Source of the DNA: Homarus americanus | Lineage: Eukaryota; Arthropoda; Malacostraca; Decapoda; Nephropidae | Assembly (NCBI RefSeq): GCF_018991925.1 | Contig: NW_024720711.1 | Span: 6,640,087-6,704,086 of the forward strand | Length of the DNA: 64,000 nucleotides | Direction of reading: 5' to 3' | Position numbers and translations under genes: made by a program | Shown: in pieces, positions 30,641 to 42,524 of the stretch | How the letters are laid out: every line of letters starts with the position of its first letter | How positions within the stretch are numbered: the stretch's first letter is position 1 | Notes under the pieces: generated by a model | Database searches by the model: none | What the model saw: the letters and a program-made list of their open reading frames with translations, nothing else | What the model was told of the DNA's origin: nothing

Positions 30641-32255
30641 ATAAATCTCGTCTTTTTTTGTGCATTCTGGGAATTTGAGCTGATTCTCTACGGCGGCGGG
30701 TGTTTTGTTTCGTTGTTGCCGAGGAGTTTATGGTCCATATACGTTTCGAATTTAAGAAGTTTCAGGGATTTCATCTTCCGCTTCTCATTAGTTTTTGGAT
30801 CTTGAGACAATGTTTTTTTTCTCCTGACGTTTTTGGGGAACGGATTATTGTCACAGGTTGTGGTAAATGAAAAAAAAAAACATATGCTGTATTTTGCTGG
30901 ATTTGGGGATCGTTTAAACGCTCGACAGAGTTCCATTGTGTTTTTTTTTAGTGATAGTGTGTTGACTCTGAGCCCGGAGTCGAAGCCTCACTCATCTGGA
31001 ACACCCAAGAAAACACAACTTGTCGGATTTCTGGAAACGCGTGATATTTATTCGAAAATTTAGCGCTACTGGCGTTATTTATTCACAGTGACTGATTGTC
31101 CTTTGTCCATTGGTCCGTCAAGCTGTCTGTCTGCACATTTATCTGTCTGGCAGTTGGTTCGTCCGTCCGTGTAGCCACCGCTCCCATCTGTTTACCATGG
31201 AGGTATTGTCCCTGGTGGAGTGATTAGAAAAGTTCTCCTACACGTTTTCTTAAACTAAAATTTAATCTAACATAAAAAAATCCATAAGTGACATTTCGTT
31301 AATTTCTGTCTCTCTTTTACGACGTCGTGTTTTATATTAGGTGAATAAGATCAGTGATTAGTTCACCTCAAGTCCACATAAAAAACTGAGTACCTGAGTG
31401 ACATCACCTGTACAGCTTGATTACGTGTCTTCCAGGTGTCCCGTTGATAAGTGAAGATCTGGGAATATAGGTATCTCCCAAATACGACAATAACATTACA
31501 CCGAGATTCTACCTTAACTAAATACGTTGACTTAGTATCTGTCAGGAGATAATCTTAAGGTAGAAAATATTACTCAACATATTCTGTACCTTGATTTGTT
31601 ATGAACTTAAGTCAATGTATCCAGTTAACCGTTAGACCGTTAGAGTGTCAATGAAATTATGTTATTTTTGTTCTTAAGCTTAAACAATTTAATATATTCT
31701 TACATTTTCACTCAAGAGGAATAATCATCGTGAGAACATGGGTGAATCCCGCCTGTGGATATTATTATTATTATTATTTTTGTTACAGGTTTAGTCTCCC
31801 GAGCGGCACACATACCACCTGTCGGGATTAAGACGAAGGATAACCACCTGACACTCACAACCACCTCAATATAACCTACAACTACTGTTACTATTGTTAG
31901 AACGTCGACATTTTGGCTAAATTTGTTATCAACACCAAAATAATCCCACAAACTTATAAGAAAAAGAATCGGTGAATATAACTCAGACGTAATAAACCTT
32001 AATCAAAATACCGTGAGGTCGAGGATATGTTAATGCTATAATATTATTCACCGAGAAGCAAGTTTCACCTTTATTCTGCCGCATGTTTAGTTAACGGTAT
32101 TGGTGGATTTCCCGCTAACTGCCGCAACAACACGAAATTGTCCACATTCTGTAATATTTACTTTCCTTGTAATGGTTAAGTCAAATGACACGGTACAACA
32201 GTCAAATAACCTATAACATATGATTTATTTGTGCAGTTTTAAGAGTGTCAACCGA
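30641..32255. other. No gene recognised; spacer
   Basis: AT-rich sequence with an (ATT)n run at 31761-31778. Short frames at 30688-31063 and 31712-31951 lack motifs. Confidence 0.5.
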
Positions 32256-32261
32256 GAGAGT

Positions 32262-32465
32262 GTGTGCGGTGGCCGATTGGATACAGTTGCTCGCCTCCTG
32301 TCCTAACGGTCTCTAGTTCGATGCCGTAGAGGGTATTCCCAGTTTAACCAGCTGCAAATGGGGACCTAACTTTACAATTGGGAAGTGAAGGCGGTCGATT
32401 ACAGTACCGGCCGTGTGCCTCCTTGTGTACTGAACGTTTGGTATACAGTGTCTTGTATACATAGT
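32262..32465 (+). mobile_element. tRNA-derived SINE, copy 1
   Basis: An A-box-like GGTGGCCGATTGGATAC (32269-32285) and a B-box-like AGTTCGATGCC (32315-32325) are spaced like the RNA polymerase III promoter of a tRNA. The following body has TATTCCCAGTTTAACCAGCT, ATGGGGACCT and CAGTACCGGCCGTGTGCCTC. Pieces of this body recur at 43105, 60024, 60543 and 61385. It would be transcribed by Pol III and copied by a LINE reverse transcriptase. Confidence 0.75.
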
Positions 32466-32559
32466 GTCCCTAATGGGCAGTAAAGCTAATTTAGACTCAT
32501 TAACGACTGGATATTAACCACAATTCGTATACATAATTATTACATCATTTTCCCAGTGT

Positions 32560-32650
32560 GATATACCCATAACCAAACACGTCTCACCCTAGCTGATATA
32601 CCCACAACCAAACACGTCTCACCCTAGCTGATATACCCACAACCAAACAC
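32560..32650 (+). repeat. 35-bp tandem repeat, 2.6 copies
   Basis: GATATACCCATAACCAAACA cgtctcaccctagct repeated at 32560 and 32595, with a partial third. Confidence 0.93.
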
Positions 32651-33116
32651 CAAACACAGCACCACCTGACAACATACCACAGGCAGACACAAATAAACAT
32701 ACCAGGTCTTGAGAGAGGAAAAATTTGTCGTGAATATGAAGTCAACAGAGCAGAGAATTAAAGCAAAAAAAGTAACTGATAAATAGCCTGGGATTAAACC
32801 TTCATCCGATTACTGATGGATCCCGGATCGGCTTAAGGTGGGCAAGGCAACTAGTTCCTCTGTCATTCCGTTCCTCCGTTCCTCCGTTCCTATGTTCCTT
32901 CTTCTCCCTCCTTCCCTTCCTCCTTCTATCCCCCGCCAGATGGTCACACTTCTCAGGGGTTTCTGCCTCTACTAACCTCTCTCAGTTTTTGTTGATGTAC
33001 ACATGCACACACGTCCCGGTACATACTGGGTGTTAAAGACGTGTACCGGTACATATTGTGTGGTATGGACGTTTACTGTAGTGCTGTACGGCTATCCCAG
33101 TACACACAAAGATTCA
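32651..33116. other. No gene recognised; spacer
   Basis: Contains a GTTCCTCCGTTCCT repeat near 32865-32895. The frame at 33003-33203 runs into the GTAT array. Confidence 0.6.
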
Positions 33117-33195
33117 CGTGTATGTATGTATGTATGTATGTATGTATGTATGTATGTATGTATGTATGTATGTATGTATGTATGTATGTATATGC
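33117..33195 (+). repeat. (GTAT)n microsatellite
   Basis: About 19 tetranucleotide units, followed by a TATCTGTGTAT-rich degenerate stretch to about 33600. Met-Tyr-Val-Cys frames are its translation. Confidence 0.97.
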
Positions 33196-33836
33196 TTATA
33201 TAAAAATGTTTATTTTCTGAGGGAAAGTTGCAAGTCACTCTCTATTGTTTGTGTGCGTGAGTATGTGAGTATAGATCTGTGTCCGCTTGTGTACGTGTCT
33301 GTGTTCATTTCTGCATCAATGCATTAATTCTATATTTCTATTTACATTTCTATCTCTGTCTATCCGTATCTCTATATTTATCTCTTCTTCTATATCTATG
33401 GCTGAGTATGTCTGTCAATATCTGTGTAATATCTATGTCTTTCTGTATGTCTAAGTCTGTCTCTATGTATATTCTGTATGATATATAAATACTGTATGTC
33501 TGTACGTTATTTCTGCGTCTATGTATATTTTTGTGTATTTATTAGTCTGCCTCTGTATATTTATGTATATATGTGTCCATATGTCTACAGTATGTGTTTA
33601 AATATGAGCTTTTGTGATTTTTTGTCAGGAGAGAAAATTTTGTTGTTGATGTTGTTCTTTTGTTTATTAAGGAGTGACGACTTTTTTGTATAATTTAAAA
33701 ACTTTTGAGACAATATTTCAGCTTTTTTTTAATATATATCATAGTCGGTAATGTTTCAACTTTTATTTATTGTGAATGAAACAAAACAAAACCCATAAAA
33801 GGTGAGTATTTTTTTTTGTCTTCACAGTGAACATAA

Positions 33837-33838
<2 letters not shown>

Positions 33839-33925
<87 letters not shown>
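33839..33925 (+). repeat. (TG)n microsatellite, about 43 units
   Basis: Uninterrupted dinucleotide run. Confidence 0.98.
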
Positions 33926-33926
<1 letters not shown>

Positions 33927-34204
33927 AATAATGGTGTTTATAGTGAAGTGTTGATGAGGGAGGAGGAGGGGGGGGCGTTTGGTTTATGCCTTGTCATTGT
34001 TGTTATGCTGTGATATTTTTCTTAAATGGTGAAACACGTGACGTGACGAGTGGTTGAGGGGCTTGTGTGTGTGTGTGGGAAGCAGGTGGCGCTGATCACT
34101 GCTGTTGAGTGTTTGTTATGGCCGCTGTCCCTCTAAGAAGCTGTCTGAAGAGAAACATTTTTTTTACGTTAATATGAACAACTTTATGTATTTTCAACTA
34201 TGTA

Positions 34205-34295
34205 TTCTTGAATTTGTAACTGTGATAGTATGATAGAATGATAGTATGATTGATAGAATGATAGTATGATTGATAGAATGATAGAATGAATGATG
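34205..34295 (+). repeat. GATAGTATGATAGAATGA short tandem repeat
   Basis: GATAGAATGATAGTATGATT units (about 22 bp) repeated three to four times. Confidence 0.88.
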
Positions 34296-34338
34296 AAGTG
34301 TGTGAAAGGGACTTGATACATAGAACCAATACGTAGTT

Positions 34339-34440
34339 AAGCTAGGTGAGAGTAGGTTGGGTTAGATTAGGTTAAGTTTGGTTACCTTAGTTTAGGTTAG
34401 GTTAAACTTAGGTAAAATTAGGTTAGATTAGCCTTAGGGT
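34339..34440 (+). repeat. TTAGG-like interstitial repeat
   Basis: AGGTTAGGTTAAAC, TTAGGTTAG and similar pieces; strongly degenerate. Confidence 0.75.
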
Positions 34441-34852
34441 TATTAATCTTCAGGTGAAAATAAATAACCGTATCTTCAGGTGATTCAAGATTAGTAGAGA
34501 TAAATCACCTGTTTGACGTTAGAGGAAACTAAAGGGAAACTACTAAAGGCACTTACTGACTCAAGGACCAGTTATCTGTAGAGTGAAGAGGAATGTGTAG
34601 TGTCGCTCTCCTTCCCAACATTCCTCACTGAGTCTGGATTTATCTGAAAAGACACATATAAATTGGTATATTATATCAGAATATAAGCCAGAACACATAT
34701 GTATATAAAATTAGAACGTATATATACCATCATAAGAAAAAAGTGTATAAATTATTTCTAAGGTTTTACGTTTCTCTTAATTAATTGTGATTTATAACAG
34801 GAACAACAGTGACAGGTGTACGTACGTGTACTTAATTAACTTGGTTTACTGG

Positions 34853-35454
34853 TGTTGAACCCCTCCACCCCAGCACTACGAAGCACGCCATCTATTGTCC
34901 TGATCTACCTACCCAGCACCACGAGCAACGCCATCTAGGGACGAGACACGAGTATGACTCGTCTTAGTTACCACTCCGAGGTTTCCCTTCTCCATATCCT
35001 GGGTTGCGTCACCTCCTCAAAGTCTTCTTTGTCAGCTCCAATTCGAGGAGAGGCACTTGGCTCTGGGAAGTGACCACAGGATCATCTATCCTCTAAACCT
35101 ACGTGCAGTGACTACCTACCGTCTTCTACAATACTCAGCCTCACTCGTCAGCCATCTCAGCTCCTCACTTAAGTACATGTATCTTGTATTACCTCCCCCA
35201 CGTCCACTTGCTTCAAAATTGTTTATGTTGTATTAATATGTATATACTGTTAATGTTTAGGTTAAGTTTGGTTAAGGGTAATTTATAAGCTGAATATTTT
35301 GTTAAGGGATTTATGGTACTCTATTATATACAACGAAAACTCGCATCCTTTGTCTACCCTTTTATAGTCCGATTGTCTTTGTTTTTTTTATTGTTGTTAC
35401 CTGTTGGGATCTGGGTAGACGTATAACTATATTCTAAATCCCCAACTCGTAACA
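34853..35454 (+). mobile_element. Putative 5' LTR of a Ty3/Gypsy element
   Basis: The end is fixed by the primer binding site 2 bases downstream. The LTR ends AACA; the nearest matching upstream start is TGTTGAACCC at 34853, giving TGTT...AACA inverted ends and a plausible 602-bp LTR. It contains a diverged duplication of CCCAGCACTACGAAGCACGC (near 34870 and 34912) and TATA-like sequences (TTTATAAG near 35281, TTTTATAG near 35360). With no 3' LTR in view, the left boundary is inference. Confidence 0.6.
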
Positions 35455-35456
35455 AA

Positions 35457-35478
35457 TGGCGACCGTGACAGGACTCGA
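35457..35478 (+). other. Primer binding site complementary to tRNA-Arg 3' end
   Basis: TGGCGACCGTGACAGGACTC matches the complement of the CCA plus acceptor and T-arm end of an arthropod tRNA-Arg of the GACCGTG...CACGGTCG type, as I know it. The match extends to about 22 bases. This is where minus-strand DNA synthesis of the retrotransposon would be primed. The match to tRNA-Arg is from memory. Confidence 0.8.
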
Positions 35479-35882
35479 CCTTAAGTACCATATTCCTTCC
35501 TCCCTTGTTACTCAGTGTTAATTATTCCTCCCAGTCACTTCTGTTCACAATTGCTTTACGGTAGTTTAAAGTTTCCTTCATATGTGTGTGCATATATTGG
35601 TATTATCGTATAGTAAGAGTGACAGACGTAGGATATTAGGTTCCAAGTGTCATAAGGCTTACCTGTTATTACACGTGGCAGTTGTGTAGTAAGTCTTATC
35701 GAGTGTTGGGAAGAATCCGGATCTGTTTAATGCCGTACCCTCACTCCAGAGTAGGTTGTTCCATAGTCACTAGTTTACGGTGAAGTGATATCTTGGGACG
35801 CCACGCTCTACCAGGACCCCATAATTATAAAGCCTCAATTATTGTTCTTCTCATTATCTCATTCAGGGTCAATCATACCATT

Positions 35883-36008
35883 TATCAGGGTTGTTAATCC
35901 GGATCTTTATATTAATGCCGTAATACGCCCTACCTCTTTCAAGTATATCAGGGTTGTTAATCCGGATCTTTATATTTATGCCGTAATACGCCCTACCTCT
36001 TTCAAGTC
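35883..36008 (+). repeat. 63-bp tandem duplication in the retrotransposon leader
   Basis: TATCAGGGTTGTTAATCCGG and the rest of the unit occur at 35883 and 35946, almost identical. It lies between the PBS and gag. Confidence 0.95.
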
Positions 36009-36180
36009 TCTTATCCTTATCTAAGGATCTTCTCAGAAGAACAATAATCATAAGTGTAATTTCCCTAGGTATAACTTGGTTAGTTTTCGGGACTTTCTGG
36101 TTATCCACTGCCGTGATATTTAGGTTATCCACTTATCTTATCTTTGGACCATTAGTTAATTTATCCTATTTTTCTTAACA

Positions 36181-37395
36181 ATGGCCAATTTCAGGTTTTG
36201 ATCTCCAGGATTTTATTGAAAATCCTTCCGTAGCTAAATTACGTGTTAATATCCTGAAGAAAGAATGGAAAGAAATAGCCAACTATTATAATATCCCATT
36301 TTCACAGCAACTGACTAAGGAAATGTTAAAAAATCATGTGATTGAAGTGCTGGTTCAACAAGAAGTTTTAAAAGAATCCGCTGTTGACAGATTAACGCCC
36401 ATGTCCAAGAAACTTCAACCACTATCCACCACCCCTCCTCACTCAGAAGTTGCTTCAGGTCTGGCTAGCCCTCAAGAAGAAACACAACGAATAGACGCCT
36501 TAGAACTAGAACGAGCAAGGTTCGAGTTCCAAATCAAAATGAAAGAACTAGAGTTGGAACAGGCCAAGTTGGAGAAGGAGGCCAAGTTGGAGCAGGCCAA
36601 GTTGGAGCAGCAGGCCAAGTTGGAGCCTGAAGAAAGGTCGGAACAGGCCAAGTTGCAGCATGAAGAAAAGTTGGAACAGGCCAAGTTGGAACAGGCCAAG
36701 TTGGAGCAAAAGTTGGAGCATGAGGAAATGATGGAACGGGCCAAGTTGGAGCAGGAGGTTAGACTGAAAGAACTACAGGTAAGAGAGGTAGAAGTCACCT
36801 TAACATCGAGTTTAGATCAAAAGAAGTGGCATTAAGAGAGAAACTAGCTGCTTTTAACCCTGCTACCGCTTCTTCCCTTGTTCCCGGGTTTGATGAATCC
36901 GATATGGACGGGTCATTTAGGACTTTTGAGAAAATAGCCGGGAAGAATGAGTGGCCAAAGGACCAGTGGGTGTCAGTGTTAGTTCCTAAATTATATGGTA
37001 AGGCTCGTAGAGTTTATAACTGTTTAGACCAGACTGATGACTATGATAACGTAAAAAAAGAATATCCTCACCTCTTATGCTATCACGCCAGATGGGTACC
37101 GGCAGAAGTTTCGTAAACTAACCAAACCATTTTCCCACACCTTGTTGAGTTTGCTCAAGAAAAGCTTAGGTTTTTTAAGAAGTGGTTAGAGGCTACAGAG
37201 ACCTCCACATTTCAGGATTTGTTAAACTTGGTAGTCCTGGAGGAGTGGAAGAGCAAGATACCATTTCACATCTTGAAGCATGTGGAGGAGCGTGGAGAGG
37301 TTAATTTAGGGCGTGCTGCTGAGCTGGCTGATGCATGGGCTTTCGTTGGTGGAGCCTGGGCAGTAGAGAAACGTGGTACTTCCCTGACATGTTAG
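36181..37395 (+). pseudogene. Ty3/Gypsy gag, broken by frameshifts
   Basis: The probable start is the ATG at 36181. A one-base change within the next ten bases puts FDLQDFIENPS in another frame. The main frame (36323-36835) has an N-terminal helical segment and then a long Glu/Lys/Leu coiled coil of repeated LEQAKLEQ/LEHEE units (about residues 60-150). A second frameshift near 36805 leads to the capsid-like segment (36826-37116: VPGFDESDMDGSFRTFEKIA, NEWPKDQWVSVLVPKLYGKA), typical of gag proteins that assemble the element's particle. A third near 37057 leads to GYRQKFRKLTK and FLKHVEERGEVNLGRAAELA-like sequence to a stop at 37395. Antisense frame 36472-36798 is a shadow. Confidence 0.87.
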
Positions 37396-37423
37396 GTCCT
37401 CCTCTGATGATAACCTTGGGAAT

Positions 37424-38010
37424 GTGAGTGGTAGGTCGAAAGGTCCCACACCTACTCCCCCCGATGCAACCAAGCTTACTTGTTCTTACTGTAAAAACCC
37501 AGGCCATACGATCCAGACTTGTAAACACCCAAAGTGTCGAATTGTTAAAAGTAGTTCCCTGGATCCCAAATCCAAACCAATAGCAAACACCAATGTGGAA
37601 AGGCCCCATCAGGATCTCTTCTCTTCATTCACCTATGAGGAAAAAATTTCAATCATGGAGGGGTCTCGTTCTTTCCTTATTCGTATACTACGTGATACGG
37701 GCGCAGCACAATCTATCCTCCTGTTTAACGTCATTCCTGATATATCTACCGCATTTACTAATGAGAGTGTTCTAATTTCAGATCTCTCATCCCATTCTTC
37801 CTATCCTTAGCTAAAGTGCACCTCCAATGTCCCTTGATTACTGGGGAAGTGCAAATAGCCATTAGGAAAGACCCAATGCCTGTGTGCGGCATTCATTTAT
37901 TATTGGGTAATGACTTGTAGGAGATCTAGTGGTTCCTAACATAAAGACAGTCGACTCTCCCTTACCTGTCAACTCCACACCTGACAGACGTGACTCAACA
38001 GGTGTGTGGG
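37424..38010 (+). pseudogene. Ty3/Gypsy nucleocapsid zinc knuckle and protease, broken
   Basis: A CCHC zinc knuckle CSYCKNPGHTIQTC (CX2CX4HX4C) at 37481-37522 would bind RNA. The retropepsin active site RDTGAAQS lies with its Asp-Thr-Gly at 37694-37702. Frameshifts near 37808 and 37918 separate it from the protease end motif HLLLGNDL (about 37890-37920) and the following GDLVVPNI. Reading is lost near 38010. Reverse transcriptase, RNase H, integrase and the 3' LTR are all absent, so this is a 5' fragment. One gene that the track splits into several pieces is therefore gag-pro of a single dead element. Confidence 0.87.
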
Positions 38011-38019
38011 AACTAGTAT

Positions 38020-38335
38020 CAGTTATCATAGAATTTAACGCAATTACTGAAATTAAATACATTTTTTTTAAATTAATTACAGATTTATTAAGAGTTTGTG
38101 AGGTTTAACTGAAATTTTGTTTGACTACTTGTTCGTGTGTGTGTCTCTTTGTCTTTTATTTCAGATGATGGCAGGATGGCCAAGCAACGTATCAGTCTTA
38201 CTCGGACGATATTTGGGTATTAAAGAAGTCTCATATAATCAGGTGTATTGAGATGAGTCTTATGTGAAGATATACACTAGCTGATAGGCTCACAATATAC
38301 TGTTTAGTGTGTAGAGTGATATAACCGGCAGCTAC
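38020..38335. other. No gene recognised; spacer after the Gypsy fragment
   Basis: AT-rich sequence with no LTR-like copy of 34853-35454. The break point of the retrotransposon lies at the left of this interval. Confidence 0.55.
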
Positions 38336-38337
38336 AC

Positions 38338-38600
38338 TCACACAACACCTAATACTCACAAAATACACACACATACACATTCACACGACACCCAATACAC
38401 ACACGATACCTAATACTCACAAAACACACACACGATACCTAATACTCACAAAACACACACACACATACATTCACACGACACCCAATACACACACGATACC
38501 TAATACTCACAAAATACACACACAGACACCCTCACACGACACCCAATACACACAAGATACCCAATACTCACAAAAAAAACACACACACACACACACAGGG
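38338..38600 (+). repeat. CA-rich compound minisatellite
   Basis: Repeats of CACGATACCTAATACTCACA, ACACACATACATTCACACGA and ACACCCAATAC separated by (CA)n of varying length. Four copies of the CTAATACTCACAAAA phrase are seen (38349, 38408, 38438, 38499). Confidence 0.9.
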
Positions 38601-40195
38601 ACAGGCTGACCAGACGTCGAAGTGCCCACATCTGTTAGTTACTCCTCGTAAAAATCCGACACAACTCGAAGCTATTTAGCTCTGCTGCAACCTCAAGATG
38701 GAAGTCGTTATGAGTGAATTTTCCCTCCAGAAGTCCCAACAATACCAAGTACAAATTGAACAAAAAATGACGGAACCCAAATGTCATCGTCCGTATTGGT
38801 CACATATAATGGGGGTTGGCAGATGAACGTCCGCCCAGAACCTTCATTTATTCCATATAGTTTCGTTCATTATTAGTTATTTACGATCATTGTCACATCG
38901 TTATCATATTCGATTTTTTTTTTAATACGTGTTCCGTTTAAGTGATTTTTTTTAGTTACTGGTAGTTTTTTATTTATCGGGTTTGTTATTTACGTAGGAA
39001 TGATTGTGGTGGGGTGATGTGGCGCTGGTGGGGGGATTGGGAGGGGAAGGGAGGGGAGGGGAAGGGGAGGGACATCCACTAAGGATCACTTCTATACACA
39101 GAATTGAAATCCCTGCCACCCTTGAAAATTGCCGAGTCACACCGTCATGACTTAATGCTGCTGCTGCCTCTAGCGAAAAAAGAACGATTCATTTTGCTTA
39201 TTTTATGACAAAAAAAGTATTTCAGGAATTAGAGTGATTTAAATGTAATATAAAGGACGGAGATGCTCAATTGTTTTCTCCTAAATATAAACGTAATAGA
39301 CGAAAAAACAGGATGTTTGTCGACAAAGTGAGATGAAAATGTTACTTATGGATTAGATTCGGTAGTCAACCCTTCGACAAGTATCGACACTCTTTGTTGT
39401 GACTTTTTGAAAAATGATCGTCATCTCCTCCTGTTCCCACAGTCGTCCAGCCAGTCTCTCTCTAACATGACGCATCTAAAACCTAACTTACATATTTGCG
39501 TAAAATTTAACAGATAAAAAACTTCACCTAATGAAAAGTAAATTAAATAATCCATTACCACCTCTTTTAGAAGACTTCCTCTAAATAAACACGTGAATAG
39601 AGCCAAGAAAAAGGTGAACGAAAAGTATAGACGAGGTGAACGGGGCCCCGAGAGAGAACATCGCCTCAAAGAAAGGATTACGCTCGTGAAGATGGAATAA
39701 AGTTTTCAATCTTATTTGTGTTTACCGAATGACAAATCACGATTGCTTGCTGAAAGGAGGAGATAAAACTCGCTAAGAATCGCAACTAATACAAAGTGTG
39801 TCCTCAGAGACCACGTCCACACACCACAATGGACGAGCACATAATTGGAAGGAGAATAAAGGAGAGGACGGAGATAAATAAAGGAAGGGTGGGACAGTTT
39901 AGGTCCGGGACGGGAATATTAGAGGTAATTTTGTTTCACTGCCGCGGAAATTCACTGAATATAGATTATCAGTAAAGGGAAGAGAGGACCAGGACGAAAA
40001 TGAATAAACAAAGGCTTAAAACAAATGAATGAATGGACAATATAGGAGCATGAAACAATAAACAAATAAGTAAATAAATAAAACATTGGATAAATAAACA
40101 AGGAAATAAAAACAAAAACATAAGGATAGGAAACAGTGTATAAATCTATAGGAAATGAAACAAAGAAAACTGAATGAATGAATTAATAAGTGAAA
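38601..40195. other. No gene recognised; spacer
   Basis: Includes a GGGGAGGGGAAGGG run at 39035-39072. The rest is AT-rich with A-biased sequence at 40010-40190. The 82-codon minus frame at 39421-39669 has no motif I recognise. Confidence 0.5.
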
Positions 40196-40252
40196 ATACA
40201 CACACGCACACACACACATACACACACACGCACACACACACACACACACACT
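40196..40252 (+). repeat. Interrupted (AC)n
   Basis: CACACGCACACACACACATA and similar; two CG interruptions. Confidence 0.95.
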
Positions 40253-40780
40253 AAACAACTCCACTTTATCTGTCAATTTATGATGAGGGTTCCGGCCACA
40301 TATTCCTCCCGGTAGCAGCAGCGATAACACCACCTCAGTAATGATCACTTTTGAAAGCGACCTCGTACTCAACATGCAGATAAGACGGACAGGTAACCCG
40401 GACAGGTAACCCAGGTCGAGAAAAAAATGGATCAGGACTTATAATCATTGACTTTGATTTGATTTTTGAAGAGGACCATTGTACACAGTATGCAAATGAG
40501 GTGAACACAGGTAAGATATGTTAGTAAATAGTGGATTAGCGTTGTATATGACGACATGGTTAATTTAGATATATAATGGGAGAGTATAATAGAGAATTAA
40601 ATGCCTTTTCTCTTATAAACAATGTCAATTTAAATTTGATGGAAACGTCTCCTTAGTGAATGTACAATTTATCACTGTCAAAGAGCTGCCAGAATTTATA
40701 TTAGTAACGATAATAAGTGAATATAAACATCCCTTCAGAAATCATCAGAGTAAATTGGCTTCTAAAATGTTTCTTTTATT

Positions 40781-40930
40781 GGTTAGGTTAGGTTAGGTAA
40801 GGTAAAGGTTAGTTAGGTAAAGGTTAGTTATAGGTTAGGTTACTTATAGGTTAGGTTAGATTAGGTAAAGGTTAGTTATGGGTTAGGTTAGGGAAGGTAA
40901 AGGTTAGTTATAGGTTAGGTTAGGTAAGTT
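40781..40930 (+). repeat. TTAGG-like interstitial repeat with 28-30 bp super-period
   Basis: GGTTAGGTTAGGTAAGGTAA, then AGGTTAGTTATAGGTTAGGT phrases repeated five times. The longer phrase suggests a minisatellite born from a TTAGG array. Confidence 0.85.
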
Positions 40931-41166
40931 ATGGATGGACTGAAGTGATAACAGACAAGAACTCTCCTCGAAGACCCCACTTGATTTGATATTCTTTCCA
41001 CGCCTCGTTGAGTGCGGAGCTACGACCCTACGAGACCATCTGGAGGGACGCGTCAAGCACAAACTAATCTCTTTAATTAGATACTAACTCAGGTGCGGGC
41101 TACCTGAGGACGCTGATAACAGGACAGCCTCGTAAGGAAAAATAAAATCGTTTGTAGATGGTCAGT

Positions 41167-41167
<1 letters not shown>

Positions 41168-41207
<40 letters not shown>
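41168..41207 (+). repeat. (GA)n microsatellite
   Basis: About 20 GA units. Confidence 0.97.
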
Positions 41208-41209
<2 letters not shown>

Positions 41210-41244
41210 ATGTTGACAGGGCAGCGGTTACTAGATAGGCCCTT

Positions 41245-41465
41245 GGGGATGATGGAGGGAGGGAGGGAAGGATGATGGAAGGGGTAGGGGAGGATGAGGG
41301 AAGGAGGAGGTGAGGGAGGGAAGGAGGGAGGGAGAAGTAGGGAAGGAAGGATGATGGAAGGAGGAGGTGAGGGAGGGAGGAAGGGGGTGGGAGGGAGGGA
41401 AGAATGATGGAAGGAGGAGGAGAGGATGAGGGAAGGGTCATGGAGGGGGAATGGAAGGATAATGG
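41245..41465 (+). repeat. Purine repeat GGATGATGGAAGGAGGAGG
   Basis: Imperfect GAGGGAGGGAAGGATGATGG units over 220 bp. The Ser/Pro minus-strand frame is its translation. Confidence 0.88.
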
Positions 41466-42160
41466 TGGAAGAGGAGAGGGTGAGAGAAAGAGGAAGGGAT
41501 ATTGGAAGAAGAAGAGGTTATGATGAAGGAAGGAGAAAATAATAAAGAAAGAATTATGACCAGATAGAAATTAAGGAAGAACGACAAAACAAGAAGAGGA
41601 AATGAAAAAAAAATGGAGAAAAATACACAGAAGAATGATTATAGGAGAGACAATAACCAAATACGAAGAAAAAATGATTAAAAAGTAAACAAAAAAGTAA
41701 ATAAAAGTATAAATGAAATAAACCAAGATTAAATAAGTAACATAAGTATATATATATAAGTATAGAAAGTTATATCAAACCAAAATATATAAGTGGAAGA
41801 TAATAATGAATAAATAAATCAAATCCATAGAAGGAAAGGAAGGCAATAATCCAATAAAATAGATGATAATTAGGAGAGAGGAATAATTATTGATAGATTC
41901 AGTGTCAGCGGGAGAGTTGAGTAGCCTCCTGCATAATGTTGATAAGAGAGGATGGCTATACTAAATAAATAATCAGCTTTATCTATGTTTATATATAACC
42001 ACGACCCTTGTCAAGATACCCGCCCTGAGGTACTACAGCGGAGGGACAAATCTAGCTGTAGCCTGGGTTAATTTTGTCAATTTTCAGTGTTGTTGATGAT
42101 GGTGGAAGTAGTGGTAGTGGTTGTGATGTTGGCTGTTGAGGTCTTTAAAACATCGCTATG
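41466..42160. other. No gene recognised; A-rich spacer
   Basis: Strong A bias to about 41900, short (TA)n at 41749-41758, then mixed sequence. Confidence 0.6.
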
Positions 42161-42162
42161 TT

Positions 42163-42240
42163 AGGATAGGTTTGGATAGGTTAGGTTAGGTTAGGATAGG
42201 TTTGGGTAGGTCATGGTGGATTAGATTAGGTTACGTTATG
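42163..42240 (+). repeat. TTAGG-like interstitial repeat
   Basis: GGTTAGGTTAGGTTAGGATA and variants. Confidence 0.8.
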
Positions 42241-42248
42241 TTATAAAC

Positions 42249-42524
42249 AGCATATGAGAAACAAAAGACGATCTGCACATGAGAAATAAGAGACGATCAA
42301 CACATGAGAAACAAAAGACGACCAACACATGAGAAACAAGAGACGATCAACACATGAGAAACAAAAGACGACCAACACATGAGAAACAAGAGACGATCAA
42401 TACATGAGAAACAAGAGACGATCAATACATGAGAAACAAAAGACGGTCAACACATGAGAAACAAGAGACGATCAATACATGAGAAACAAAAGACGATCAA
42501 CACATGAGAAACAAAAGACGATCA
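42249..42524 (+). repeat. 25-bp minisatellite, 11 copies
   Basis: ACACATGAGAAACAAAAGAC gatca, alternating with an ACAAGAGAC variant. It directly follows the TTAGG-like stretch. Confidence 0.96.

Noticed and set aside
31761..31800. Possible LINE family 2 3' end at an (ATT)n run
   Set aside because: The hairpin and CAATAAA that precede the tail in the three real copies are absent.
36472..36798. Minus-strand Ser/Asn/Cys-rich ORF
   Set aside because: It is the antisense shadow of the gag coiled coil.
38020..38335. 3' LTR of the Gypsy element
   Set aside because: No stretch here resembles 34853-35454, and no polypurine tract precedes it.
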